Shown: in pieces, positions 26,677-36,181 of the stretch
Position numbering within the stretch: position 1 is the stretch's first letter
Layout: every line of letters begins with the position of its first letter
Origin: Kiritimatiellota bacterium B12222
GTDB taxonomy: Bacteria; Verrucomicrobiota; Kiritimatiellia; SS1-B-03-39; UBA6053
Assembly: GCA_029719485.1 (NCBI GenBank)
Contig: CP120722.1
Location: 3,472,001 to 3,536,000 of the forward strand
Reading direction: 5' to 3'
Length of the DNA: 64,000 nt
Made by a program: the position numbers and the translations under genes
Notes under the pieces: model-generated
Seen by the model: the letters and a program-made list of their open reading frames with translations, nothing else
The model's database searches: none
What the model was told of the DNA's origin: nothing

Positions 26677-27690
26677 ATGCTCAATCTCCCACCAGAAATC
26701 ACCCTCCACAATATCGTTGGATCGGCTCCGCACCTCGGAACAGGTCCCGAAACCCTGCTCCGAATCCCGGAAAGTTTACGGGTGCATCTCAACGATAATG
26801 CCAAAGAACGCGCCTTCCATAGCAGCGGATGTGAACTGAGGTTTCGTTTAAAAAGTCCTGTATTCACCCTGCATATTCACGCCTGCCAAATTGGGGGCAC
26901 CCAAAGTGGCGGAGGCTTGGCCCAAATTTTGTTTGGAGATTTCAGCCACCTTTATTTCCCCATTGTTAAAGGCGACAACTGCATAACTTGCACCCCTCCA
27001 AACCCTGAAAACTTACAGTTGGTTTCTAAAAACCCCACCTTTCATCCAGCTTTAGTACGCATCCTTCTGCCTACTCACGCCGCAATCTGCGGTATTCAAT
27101 TAGAAGGTGAATTCGCTGCCCCTGAACCTGGTGACATCCCTTCCCGCCGCGTGTTGCACTATGGATCCTCCATCACCCAGGGTGCAAGCAGCCTCAGCTC
27201 TCGTGAAACCTGGGCCGCCCATTCAGCGCGCCAGCTCAACGCCGATTTGGTTAATATCGGCTTTGGGGGCGGCTGCCATTGCGAACCGGAAATGACGGAC
27301 TATCTCTGCGGACGCAATGATTTTGATATGGCGGTGATCGAAACCGGCATCAACATGCTGGGGCTAGAGCCTAAAATCGCAGATGAAAATGTGCGAAACC
27401 TTATTCGCAAATTTAGTAGAGCTCATGCGGACAAACCCATTTTCTTTGTCGGCGTTTTCCCCTGTTATAACGACTTTCTCCACAACTTCCAAGGACGCGC
27501 CCAGGAGTTCAGAAACCTTGTCGAACAAGAAGTCAACGCGCTCAACCTGCCAAATGTGTACTTTATAAATGGAAAAAATGCGCTCCATCCCCCCACCGGA
27601 CTCAGCACCGATCTCACCCACCCTTCTCCTGCAGGAATGAGCCAAATCGGCAGTTACATTTCTTCCGAAATCAAACAGCGCCTTCCCTAA
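26677..27690 (+). CDS. SGNH hydrolase, second of a tandem pair
   Basis: This 337-residue protein is the same length as the preceding one and shares most motifs: MLNLPPEITLHNI at the start, YGSSITQGAS, IGFGGGCHCEPEMTDYL, and DLTHPSPAGM at the end. The nucleophile Ser and the Asp/His pair are intact in both copies, so both should be active. Differences are scattered and concentrated in loops (for example LELGVNMINL against IETGINMLGL), which may alter substrate preference. The stop overlaps by 4 bases the end of the PEP-CTERM gene on the other strand. Confidence 0.88.
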   Translation: MLNLPPEITLHNIVGSAPHLGTGPETLLRIPESLRVHLNDNAKERAFHSSGCELRFRLKSPVFTLHIHACQIGGTQSGGGLAQILFGDFSHLYFPIVKGDNCITCTPPNPENLQLVSKNPTFHPALVRILLPTHAAICGIQLEGEFAAPEPGDIPSRRVLHYGSSITQGASSLSSRETWAAHSARQLNADLVNIGFGGGCHCEPEMTDYLCGRNDFDMAVIETGINMLGLEPKIADENVRNLIRKFSRAHADKPIFFVGVFPCYNDFLHNFQGRAQEFRNLVEQEVNALNLPNVYFINGKNALHPPTGLSTDLTHPSPAGMSQIGSYISSEIKQRLP

Positions 27691-28526
27691 GCCGCAATGC
27701 ACAACCGCCGGCGCTTCACTACCAAGATACCCACACCCAACATCAAGACCATCCCGAAGTAACTCAACGAACTCTGCTCGGGGACCAACACGACTAATTC
27801 ATCCGCAGTACTCGCCAACAAGATCTCCCCTAACGCCCCACTACCACTTAAGGTAATATTCAGCTCCGTTAACTTCACAATCCCCGCGGCAACAAAAGCA
27901 TCCACTATAGGCAATCGATTAATATAATTATTGTCCGTTAACGCATCATCCGCAAAAATACTGCTGGTATTTAAGTTGTAGGTTTGGCTTTCCCCTTCAC
28001 GGTCCAAGCCAATAAACTGAAAACCCCAATCATCATTTCCTTCATGATCTACGATCACGATTGACGTCGCAGTATAGTCAAATGGCGTGTCTGTGAAAAC
28101 AAGTTTGAACGAGCCACCCCCTGAATAATCATTAGGGGTATCATAAACATCCCCTGTTTTTGATCCATTCTGTGTACTCTGAATCATCAAAGCATTACCC
28201 ACAATATAGTCAGAGCTTGCCCCTCCTAACTCAGATAAATTCCCTCCATCCCACCCCTCATGATATGAGTCGTTTGACGTCCCGGAACTCACCACCCGCT
28301 CTAAATCCGGATCCGCACCATTTGGGCTTATTTCAGTGTTATAAATCACCGCATCCCCCATGCCACCCGTCGCAGAAAATGTGATCCCATACGCTTCTTG
28401 GTACTGAGTAGTTAAAATAGTCCCGTGCGCAAATCCAGCATCATTAAACCGAAGAACCGACACGTCCGCAAACAGGACACTGGTAAGTGAAACCAGTAAA
28501 AGAAAAACAGAAAAAAATGAGTTCAT
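27687..28526 (-). CDS. Exported protein with a PEP-CTERM-like tail (PEQ variant)
   Basis: The 279-residue protein starts with a signal peptide (MNSFFSVFLLLVSLTSVLFA) and ends with VPEQSS, a hydrophobic helix and a basic KRRR cluster, as in exosortase substrates. The usual PEP triplet is PEQ here. The middle has no recognisable domain; it contains an Asp-, Gly- and Ser-rich beta region with a VIVDHEGNDDWGFQFIGLD stretch. It probably becomes a surface or matrix protein. It converges with the second SGNH gene with a 4-base overlap. Confidence 0.78.
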   Translation of the reverse strand: MNSFFSVFLLLVSLTSVLFADVSVLRFNDAGFAHGTILTTQYQEAYGITFSATGGMGDAVIYNTEISPNGADPDLERVVSSGTSNDSYHEGWDGGNLSELGGASSDYIVGNALMIQSTQNGSKTGDVYDTPNDYSGGGSFKLVFTDTPFDYTATSIVIVDHEGNDDWGFQFIGLDREGESQTYNLNTSSIFADDALTDNNYINRLPIVDAFVAAGIVKLTELNITLSGSGALGEILLASTADELVVLVPEQSSLSYFGMVLMLGVGILVVKRRRLCIAA

Positions 28527-28634
28527 AATGAACTACGCATACCCTATAAAATCAAAACTACAACAATTTAAACAAAACGTATTTTTGGTAATAAAAGCCC
28601 CATAAAAGGAAATATTTGTATGATTCGCACAAAA

Positions 28635-31295
28635 TCAGCGTCGCTGACTGCGCGCTTTTTGAAAGGCACTACGCGGACGAGGCCTATCTCCAGTAGCTTG
28701 TTCAGGCGATAATACAGCTTCTGATTCAAATTTTCCCTCAGGGTTTTCCTGAACCGGTCGATGTTTTTTCATGCGTTCAACTTGAATACGTTGTCCACCT
28801 ACCCGACTCCAAAACGCCTCAAACAGGAACATCGCGGCGCAAGCCCACAGCCAAAACTCTCGGGTTCCTTTTAAGACCTGTCGGCGCGGACTATCCCAAA
28901 TTCCTGCCAAATCTACTCGCTCTACACCACCACTTTGCGTGGATAAATGACGCAATTGCACAGGCAACTCCGCCTTCATTACCCACTCAGCCCCTGCCAA
29001 GCCATTGACCGGTCCAAAAGGTAAGATTTCGTCACCTACTTTTACTGCCCCACGCAGCCGTTCCCCCGACAGCAACGGTAGATCAGTTTCCACCATGCCC
29101 GGACGAATACGCCTCCACGCATGTGTCACGACCTCCGAAGATCCTGATCGCTCCGTCACCAAAATCGGTGGCGTCAGGGCAAATTTCCGTTGCCACTCTT
29201 CATTCGCATACAACTGAACCCGCAAGGTCTCCCCCATTCTCCGCATACGCAATGCGATTCCTGTGGGCGTTTCTCCCCGAATCGACCACCGACTCAATGT
29301 GCTCACAAAATCACCCACCTGTGGCCACGCCCGTATATTCTCAGAATACGGACCCGCCAAAGGAAAACTCACCGCAGCCACTTTGCCCGCACCTCTCTGC
29401 CAATGAGATAATAATGGTGCCGTGTAACGATCTTCAGAGCGTAAAGATTCGGAAGCGCCCTCTCGTACATAACTTAAATTGTACCCATTGACACTTGCAG
29501 GCCATTCCAACGGTAGCGCCGCAACCTCCTGCCAACCTGCACGCGCCTCCACTCCTGTATCCTCATCCAAAAATGCAGAGCGGCTCACCGAAACCGTTTC
29601 CTGCGCAAACACCGCCGGCAAAGTATTCGCATCATCATTAAAAAACAGTCGTCCTTCCCCATCTTCGGCAATTTGCTCCAAAAAGGGAGCATCCGGATCT
29701 GTAGGATACCCCAATGCAATTACCGACACCGTGGTGTTGTGGGCACGCATTTCGTGGATCAAGGCCCCTACCCCTTCCGGCTGTTCCGAATCAGCAGCAT
29801 CCGCAAATAAAATGATATGACGCTGACTCTGCGGAGCATTTTTTAACTGTGCCCAGGCCGCCTCCAATCCATTGTAGACATAGATCCCCCCTCCCGTACT
29901 TTGAATCCGACGCACCATGCTGGTCAACTGTCCCCGATGCCGCCCCACCTGACTCAAGGGCAAAATCTGATGCGCGGCCGTATCCACCGCAAACACCGCA
30001 ATCGCATCTTGGTCACCTAACAGTTCAATCGCACGCGCAGCACCCGTATTCGCCAAATCCATCTTGGTCATGCCTCCAGCCGTACCTGCCGACATACTGC
30101 CCGAACGATCCATCACAATCGCCATGGCCGTGGATAACTTATGATCCTCCTCCTTCAACTCCATCGAAACGGGCAAAAGTTTGTCTACAGGCGATTCAAA
30201 ATATCCACCCGATCCAAAACTGGACTGACCTCCCGTCATGATCAATCCTCCCCCTTGTTCTCTTACATAGAAAGGGAGCGCTTCTAAAAAAGCACGGGGA
30301 AAATCCGCGGCATGAACATTTTGAATCACCACCAATCCTACCCCACTCAAACTCCCCTCATTTAACCCGGCAAACTGTGTAAGCAACTGCACATCATAAC
30401 CTCTCGCCCGCAACAGCGCCGCCACCGGATCATCCGCATACGCACTTAAAAACAAAATGCGATTTTCACCTGCGGCCTCCACCCAATGCACCTGCTGATT
30501 ATTTTCAATATACGCATCCTCCCCCTCAGTGGCGATGCGCACCTCAAAACGTGCCGCACCGGAGACCTGTAGGCGCGCCGTCCATTGCACCCTGGCCTGA
30601 CCTCGCTGAAACGCAACGGCCTGACGACTTAACTCCACCCCATCCCGATACAAACTCACTTCCGCTTGACTCCCCGTAGGTCCCAACAAATGCGCTTCTA
30701 AAATAAATGGATCCCCTTTCCGTGTCCGAATCGGTCCCTCAATCCCCTCTACTCTCACATCCTGCACCGCAGGTGCTTGCATCAACCGGGTATCCAACGG
30801 AATACCTTCGCGCAACAAACGATCCCCCGCTAAATCCACGGGATCCGTGGAATACCCATCCGACACCAACAGCAAACGTGTCGTGCGATTTTCTTTGCGC
30901 TGCGACAATACAAACTGAAGCAAGTTCCCTATGCGACTCGCATCTTTCCGCCCCGTCAATACCGCCGCCGACAAGGAATCGCGCACGATAGCATCGTCCG
31001 CAAAATCAACATAAAAGATTCGATCATGCTTCCCTTTACTTTCTTTAAGCAAGGTTTCTAATTCCGGCAGTTGGGGTTGTACGGTTTCACGGGCCGACAG
31101 GGATAAATCATTCAGCACCCATAAATCTAAGCCCGGGGTACTGCGGTCCACAAAAGGATCCGCCCAGGCCACTAACAACAACAAGATGACCACAAGTCGC
31201 AGAGGTTTCCACAACCCTGCTTTGGGCAAAAACCAGCCCAACAATCCCCAGACAGGAATGAGAAAAAAAGCTTCAGGATGTGCAAAAGTAATCAT
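28635..31295 (-). CDS. Large membrane protein with VWA and glutamine-amidotransferase-like domains
   Basis: This 886-residue protein has two N-terminal membrane helices and one near the C-terminus (about 830-850). A degenerate VWA-like region follows the first helices (about 55-190), then a beta domain, then a region like the class I amidotransferase fold (ILFLSAYADDPVAALLRARGYDV and GGGLIMTGGQSSFGSGGY, about 275-375). After that a full VWA domain begins with VIMDRSGSMS, the MIDAS metal motif, and IILFADAADSEQ. VWA domains of this kind bind proteins through a metal ion. ATG 31295 overlaps the upstream stop (ATGA). It is the last gene of the six-gene operon; its function is unknown. Confidence 0.8.
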   Translation of the reverse strand: MITFAHPEAFFLIPVWGLLGWFLPKAGLWKPLRLVVILLLLVAWADPFVDRSTPGLDLWVLNDLSLSARETVQPQLPELETLLKESKGKHDRIFYVDFADDAIVRDSLSAAVLTGRKDASRIGNLLQFVLSQRKENRTTRLLLVSDGYSTDPVDLAGDRLLREGIPLDTRLMQAPAVQDVRVEGIEGPIRTRKGDPFILEAHLLGPTGSQAEVSLYRDGVELSRQAVAFQRGQARVQWTARLQVSGAARFEVRIATEGEDAYIENNQQVHWVEAAGENRILFLSAYADDPVAALLRARGYDVQLLTQFAGLNEGSLSGVGLVVIQNVHAADFPRAFLEALPFYVREQGGGLIMTGGQSSFGSGGYFESPVDKLLPVSMELKEEDHKLSTAMAIVMDRSGSMSAGTAGGMTKMDLANTGAARAIELLGDQDAIAVFAVDTAAHQILPLSQVGRHRGQLTSMVRRIQSTGGGIYVYNGLEAAWAQLKNAPQSQRHIILFADAADSEQPEGVGALIHEMRAHNTTVSVIALGYPTDPDAPFLEQIAEDGEGRLFFNDDANTLPAVFAQETVSVSRSAFLDEDTGVEARAGWQEVAALPLEWPASVNGYNLSYVREGASESLRSEDRYTAPLLSHWQRGAGKVAAVSFPLAGPYSENIRAWPQVGDFVSTLSRWSIRGETPTGIALRMRRMGETLRVQLYANEEWQRKFALTPPILVTERSGSSEVVTHAWRRIRPGMVETDLPLLSGERLRGAVKVGDEILPFGPVNGLAGAEWVMKAELPVQLRHLSTQSGGVERVDLAGIWDSPRRQVLKGTREFWLWACAAMFLFEAFWSRVGGQRIQVERMKKHRPVQENPEGKFESEAVLSPEQATGDRPRPRSAFQKARSQRR

Positions 31296-33019
31296 AAATC
31301 ACGACTCCCTTTCCCGCTCCACCAAGATAACGTCACCAACAATCCCAACAACATAAACCATAGAGGCATCAAAAAATCACTTTCACTGTTTTGCTTTCGT
31401 TGCATCAGCACCAAGTCATCTGGAAGTGACGAAGAACGGGCCTGTCTGAAGTTACCCTCACTCACATCGCCTACAAACACTGCCGCCTTCAGCAAAGGCC
31501 TCTCACCCGCCATCACACTTACGTAACCCGCTTCATCAGGCGCCTGCCACTGCGCAGGATTATCCACAGGTTTTTCAGTAACCACCCCCGTCACCGATTC
31601 ATATCGCATCGTCACCAATTCAACGTTTTCAACACCCAAATCCAGCACTTGACGCGCTTCTATATTCGTTTGCACCATGAACGCTTGCGCCTGTTGCTGC
31701 GCTTGAATCCAACGATGCAATAACAGCAAAAACGAAGGAAAACGTGAAGCATTGCTACTCGCCATATCAAAATTGAGCAACAACTGATTCCCCTGCTCAC
31801 TCTCCCGTAAAATCACCAACGGCATCTCACCCATCCACAACAAAACCTGATCACCAGAACGCAGGTGAAATCCCTTGTACGGCAAGGCCAAGAACCCCTC
31901 CCAATTCAACTCTTGGGTTAACACCCCATCAGCAACCGGCACCTGATAGTCCCCCTGCTCTTCACCTTCTAAAAACCAAATCTCCGCCGCATGCTCAGGC
32001 GTTTCCGTCCGTGGCCACCCTGCCCCCCACCATAAGGTCGCAGAAGTATCGGCATGAACTTCCGCTAAGGTTTGCATGAGTTTCTCCACCCATACCTGCT
32101 CCGCATCCGGCAACTCGATGCGGTAGGCAAGAGGCTTCGCTTGGGGTCTCACAAACGGTAATACATTGTCTGGCGCATAATCATCCGCCTCTAAAATCAG
32201 CATCCCCCGTTCGAAATCTGCAGGCAACTCACCCGAAACCTGATCCAACACCCCCGGCTTTAAAGTTAACTCCAACGTGTCGACCACCTGACCATTCATG
32301 GAGATCTCAACCCTGCGCTGAATCGCTTCAGGTCCAAAATGGATGACACTCGCCGTCCAAAGATCCCCCTCAACTTTCATCCCCGTAAAGCCTGTATTCA
32401 CAATCGGCTCCCCCACAGAGATCGCCACCACATCGCTTCCACTTTGCGCCATCACATGATCGCTGATGTACAGAACGACACCCTCTTTCCCCACCAACTG
32501 ACGCGCCCGCAACAACGCCGGTCTCGGCGAATGCGGACCACTCACCGGTTTCAGCTGAGCCAAAGCCTCCAACAACCCTTCCCGATCGCCGGCACTCAGC
32601 AATCCGCGACGGGTGGCATCAGAAGGCAACACCCACCATTCGCTGCGCCCCGCACTGCCATCGAGTTCCGCACTCAACGCGTCAACTTGGGTGTACAATT
32701 CTTCTGTAAAGGCCTGCATCGATAAGGAGCTATCCACCACCACCGCAATCGATTGAACCGACTCTTCCCGCAACCACAACGGACCCGCCAACATGAAACT
32801 CAACAAAAGCACGGCCAACAATTGCATCCACAATTGAAGCCCATTGCGCAGGTAACTGAATACAGCCCCACTTCGCGTCTCTTCGGGCAAAAGTTCCAAT
32901 AAAAACAAGGTGCTAATTTCCTCTCGCCGATTCCGACTTTGCAGGAAATGAATCGCCACAATGACGGGCAAAGCTAAGAGCCCCCAAAAGGCGAGAGGAT
33001 TGAGAAAACTTATCCCCAT
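31292..33019 (-). CDS. BatA-like aerotolerance-type VWA membrane protein
   Basis: The 575-residue protein begins FLNPLAFWGLLALPVIVAIHFLQSRNRREEISTLFLL, the N-terminal module of the BatA (aerotolerance) family, with a second helix at about 62-82. A VWA-like domain follows with VVVDSSLSMQAF, which keeps the DxSxS MIDAS pattern, and VVLYISDHVMA. The C-terminal half is beta-rich and ends in a membrane helix (LMPLWFMLLGLLVTLSWW). Bat-type proteins accompany MoxR ATPases and DUF58 proteins in complex assembly or metal-loading systems. It overlaps the DUF58 gene by 10 bases. Confidence 0.85.
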   Translation of the reverse strand: MGISFLNPLAFWGLLALPVIVAIHFLQSRNRREEISTLFLLELLPEETRSGAVFSYLRNGLQLWMQLLAVLLLSFMLAGPLWLREESVQSIAVVVDSSLSMQAFTEELYTQVDALSAELDGSAGRSEWWVLPSDATRRGLLSAGDREGLLEALAQLKPVSGPHSPRPALLRARQLVGKEGVVLYISDHVMAQSGSDVVAISVGEPIVNTGFTGMKVEGDLWTASVIHFGPEAIQRRVEISMNGQVVDTLELTLKPGVLDQVSGELPADFERGMLILEADDYAPDNVLPFVRPQAKPLAYRIELPDAEQVWVEKLMQTLAEVHADTSATLWWGAGWPRTETPEHAAEIWFLEGEEQGDYQVPVADGVLTQELNWEGFLALPYKGFHLRSGDQVLLWMGEMPLVILRESEQGNQLLLNFDMASSNASRFPSFLLLLHRWIQAQQQAQAFMVQTNIEARQVLDLGVENVELVTMRYESVTGVVTEKPVDNPAQWQAPDEAGYVSVMAGERPLLKAAVFVGDVSEGNFRQARSSSLPDDLVLMQRKQNSESDFLMPLWFMLLGLLVTLSWWSGKGSRDL

Positions 33020-33879
33020 GTTTCCACCACCCCATGTGCCAACGCGTCACCTTCCAATGCCGTAGCCAAGGCACACTCTCCGGGAACCCGCGCCATCCGT
33101 ACCTGATATCGCCGGCTACTCTCCTGCCAAGACTGCAAGTGTCGTGCATAAGCTTTTTTATAACGCGCCAACAATGCGCCGTCGATGCGCTGACGACGAC
33201 TCCGCCGGCTTTCACACTCTATAAATTCCATATTCCCCGACCAATCTGGTGCCTGTTCTTTGTCCAAATAGGGCGCCAAAATCACGCCCTTGCCTTTTTG
33301 ACTGCTCAGCACAGACAGCAACGGATCTGGCGGACAATCAAACAACAAATCACTAATCAGCAAGCGCATGGAATTGTTACGAAAGGGAATGCGCTCTAAA
33401 CCGGGAATCGCTTGGTCATGTGCGGATAATTCCGGAGACCACGCTGGATTCATCACCGCCTCTACCGGCAAAAATTCTGCGTCAGATCCTTTCACAGTGT
33501 ACATGCGAAGTGCTGCCCCTATGGACAGCGCACTTTCCATACAAAAGAAAAATAAACGCAAACTCTGCTCCGCCTTGGCTCCATCATAAAACATCGACCG
33601 CGAAACATCCAAAACCAGATCCATCCGGGGGCTCACTTCTTCCCGATAAAGTTTCATAATCGTCTGACCACTACGCGCATAAGCCGCCCAATCAATGTAG
33701 CGGGGATCATCTCCAGGCATGTAGGGCCGATGATCTTGAAAATCAATCGAACTGCCCGTACCCGCCCCTGCCCAATTGCCTTGCGTGCCCTGCCAACTGC
33801 GTTCACGCAAACTTAAGCGCAAATGAGCAGCACAACGCTGCGCATCCTGTCGGATTCCAGAAAGAACCTCAGGCGTCAA
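33010..33879 (-). CDS. DUF58-family protein (MoxR/Bat-associated)
   Basis: A cytoplasmic protein of about 289 residues with the DUF58 signature: GQGNWAGAGTG-like loop, FQDHRPYMPGDDPRYIDWAAYARSG and a VWA-like segment DLVLDVSRSMFYDG. DUF58 proteins occur with MoxR ATPases and Bat VWA proteins. I prefer TTG 33879 as start because its TTGA overlaps the permease stop, with GGAGAG 5 bases before it; TTG 33897 gives six further residues. No ATG start is available nearby. It is the fourth gene of the operon. Confidence 0.85.
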   Translation of the reverse strand: MTPEVLSGIRQDAQRCAAHLRLSLRERSWQGTQGNWAGAGTGSSIDFQDHRPYMPGDDPRYIDWAAYARSGQTIMKLYREEVSPRMDLVLDVSRSMFYDGAKAEQSLRLFFFCMESALSIGAALRMYTVKGSDAEFLPVEAVMNPAWSPELSAHDQAIPGLERIPFRNNSMRLLISDLLFDCPPDPLLSVLSSQKGKGVILAPYLDKEQAPDWSGNMEFIECESRRSRRQRIDGALLARYKKAYARHLQSWQESSRRYQVRMARVPGECALATALEGDALAHGVVETWG

Positions 33880-35231
33880 CCCTGCTCTCCACGACAAAGG
33901 TAACGCATCTGTTTAAATGGCTTCAATGAAACCACCCAAAAGATGGCAAGCATGACCGTACCGAAAAAGAGGGAGAGCACAAATTCAGGACCACTATAAA
34001 AACTGTCCAATATTCCGAGGAAACCCAACACCGGCAGCGCACTTGCAAAGAAATCCAACTTGTGAACAAAATGAATTTCTTCGAGAAAAACAAGGAGCAA
34101 ACTCAAGGCCAAGGACAGCACTTGTATTATAAAATATCCGGCCAAGGGTTTACGGGAAAGCACCGGAATTAAGCGCAACAGTATGAAGGGGAAAATCAAG
34201 GTATTATAGGAAATCACTCCCACCTCCCACACATCCACATCAGGCTCGACGAAAAAGGCCCACAGGATCGAACTCCAAAATAAAACCGTCACAAACAAAA
34301 AGCCGGAGGCCCAACCGGGAAAGAGAAACCAACGCAGTCCTCTTACCTTCTTGAGGCGCTGATACACACTCGGTATTCCAATCAGAGGTTCGCACAAGGC
34401 ATCAATCCCCATGGGAGCCAACAGCCCTATGCACATATACAAGATCCCCGCCTCTTGTTTATAGGTCGCATATCCCCCCATCACCAGGGTCAAAAGCACC
34501 GCCATACTTCTTTTGCGTACGGAATGATTTTCAGCCGGGGGTGCAATCATTGATGCCCCATATTGGATGAAAAACATCATGATAATCCCCGCAATAATCA
34601 ACGCCACCACCACATCGATCCAACCGGTCCATCCAAAGAAAGCCCCTCCCATCGACGATCCAATTCCAAACAAAAACAACGGAATCAAATACAGCGAAAA
34701 CAAGGCCCCGACAATGAGCAAACCGCGCATAATTTTAGAGGTCCATGCCGACAATCCCACCCCGATCGACACCAACAACATCGACACCACAATTTGAATA
34801 AACAGCTGCGCCAAATTTCCCGTAACATTAATCGCCCCCAGAAAGTATCGTAACACCAAATATGGCAATATCGCAGACACTAACAGGAAGATCTGAATCA
34901 CCAGGGCACACCATTTGCCAAAGGTGATCTTCCATGCATTCATGCGGGTAAGGAAAATCAATTCCAAGGTGTCATTTTTGATTTCATCATGCAGAGCCTG
35001 AAAAGACCTCAACGGCATGATCACAATCAACAGCAACCCCACCATAAACCAGAAAAAGCCATCGGCAAACTCCAGGTCACCACTGCCCGTGGACACCGCC
35101 GCTAAATAAATAAACATACTCAGCACCATCAGTCCCTGCAGACCCAAGAAGCTCGCAACAAAGGAACGTGATTTGAGCCCTTGACGCAACTCTTTAATCA
35201 CCATGGGATTTAAACGATCATTATTTATCAT
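33876..35231 (-). CDS. ABC-2 type permease subunit
   Basis: The 451-residue protein has about twelve membrane helices and the start NPMVIKELRQGLKSRSFVAS, the amphipathic entry common to ABC-2 permeases such as GldF/NatB types, followed by LEFADGFFWFMVGLLL and the LELIFLTRMNAWKITFGKW coupling-type segment. It is translated from ATG 35231, overlapping the stop of the ATPase gene (ATGA), so the two form one transporter. The substrate is unknown; the position between an exported membrane protein and Bat-like proteins suggests envelope work. Confidence 0.85.
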   Translation of the reverse strand: MINNDRLNPMVIKELRQGLKSRSFVASFLGLQGLMVLSMFIYLAAVSTGSGDLEFADGFFWFMVGLLLIVIMPLRSFQALHDEIKNDTLELIFLTRMNAWKITFGKWCALVIQIFLLVSAILPYLVLRYFLGAINVTGNLAQLFIQIVVSMLLVSIGVGLSAWTSKIMRGLLIVGALFSLYLIPLFLFGIGSSMGGAFFGWTGWIDVVVALIIAGIIMMFFIQYGASMIAPPAENHSVRKRSMAVLLTLVMGGYATYKQEAGILYMCIGLLAPMGIDALCEPLIGIPSVYQRLKKVRGLRWFLFPGWASGFLFVTVLFWSSILWAFFVEPDVDVWEVGVISYNTLIFPFILLRLIPVLSRKPLAGYFIIQVLSLALSLLLVFLEEIHFVHKLDFFASALPVLGFLGILDSFYSGPEFVLSLFFGTVMLAIFWVVSLKPFKQMRYLCRGEQG

Positions 35232-36181
35232 TTCACAGCTCCTTTCTCTGTCTGATTGAGCAAGTCGACAAAGGCATCTTCCAAACGAATATCCTCTCGT
35301 TCAAACCCATACACGGGAAAATCCTCCTTGATCATTTTCCTCAGGAGCATCACCAACCGCTCCGTTTCGGCATTTTCTACCATGATCCTCACCCCACTCT
35401 TATCTCGTTCCACTAAAGCCAAGCCCTCTTGAAAGGTGATCCATTCTTCAAATTTTGCGGATTCACCACCGAAACGAATACGCACCACCGCCGGTTGACC
35501 CTCCCGTACTTTCAAACTTTCGGAGGACCCTTGATGCACGATCCGCCCATCGCTGATGAACAGCATGTCATCACACATCTGTTCTAATTCTGACAAAATA
35601 TGCGAACTGATAAACAGGGTTTTCCCCTCTCCCGCCAAAATTCTCACCAAGTTTTTCACTTCAATCCGCGCTCGAGGATCCAACCCGGCCGCAGGTTCAT
35701 CTAAAATCAACAACTCGGGATCGGGAATCAGCGTGCGTCCCAAACATAGTCGTTGAGCCTGACCTTTCGACAACTTTTTGACGGGGCGGTCACGAAGTTT
35801 ATTGAGTTCGGTAAAATCCATCACCTCTGCAATACGCATTTCCCGTTCCTTGCCCTCATAGCCGTAAGCCCGCGCAAAAAAGTCCATATACTCACTCACA
35901 TCCATAAAATCATAAGCCCCATAGTGATCCGGCATCCAGCCTACCCGTTTGCGCACCTCATTGGGATACCCCACGGTATCAAAACCATTGATATGAATGC
36001 TCCCGGAATCAGGAAGGTCCAAGGTCACCATCATCCGCATGGTCGTGGTTTTTCCCGCACCATTTTCACCGATAAATCCCACCACTTGACCCGGCTGAAT
36101 TTGAAAACTTATCCGATCCACCGCCTTCACATTTCCAAAATTCCGGCACAAATCTTTTACATCTACCATAGGTGCACTCAT
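35228..36181 (-). CDS. ABC transporter ATP-binding protein
   Basis: From ATG 36181 this is a 317-residue ATPase of the CcmA/NatA/GldA type: Walker A GENGAGKTT, Q-loop-like VGWMPDH, signature LSKGQAQRLCLGRTL, Walker B LLILDEPAAGLDP, and switch His in ISSHILSE. A C-terminal extension of about 90 residues is typical for the type that works with ABC-2 permeases. The start overlaps the stop of the upstream gene (ATGA). It powers the permease encoded next. A longer frame upstream to 36235 would overlap the preceding gene and has no conserved residues. Confidence 0.95.
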   Translation of the reverse strand: MSAPMVDVKDLCRNFGNVKAVDRISFQIQPGQVVGFIGENGAGKTTTMRMMVTLDLPDSGSIHINGFDTVGYPNEVRKRVGWMPDHYGAYDFMDVSEYMDFFARAYGYEGKEREMRIAEVMDFTELNKLRDRPVKKLSKGQAQRLCLGRTLIPDPELLILDEPAAGLDPRARIEVKNLVRILAGEGKTLFISSHILSELEQMCDDMLFISDGRIVHQGSSESLKVREGQPAVVRIRFGGESAKFEEWITFQEGLALVERDKSGVRIMVENAETERLVMLLRKMIKEDFPVYGFEREDIRLEDAFVDLLNQTEKGAVK

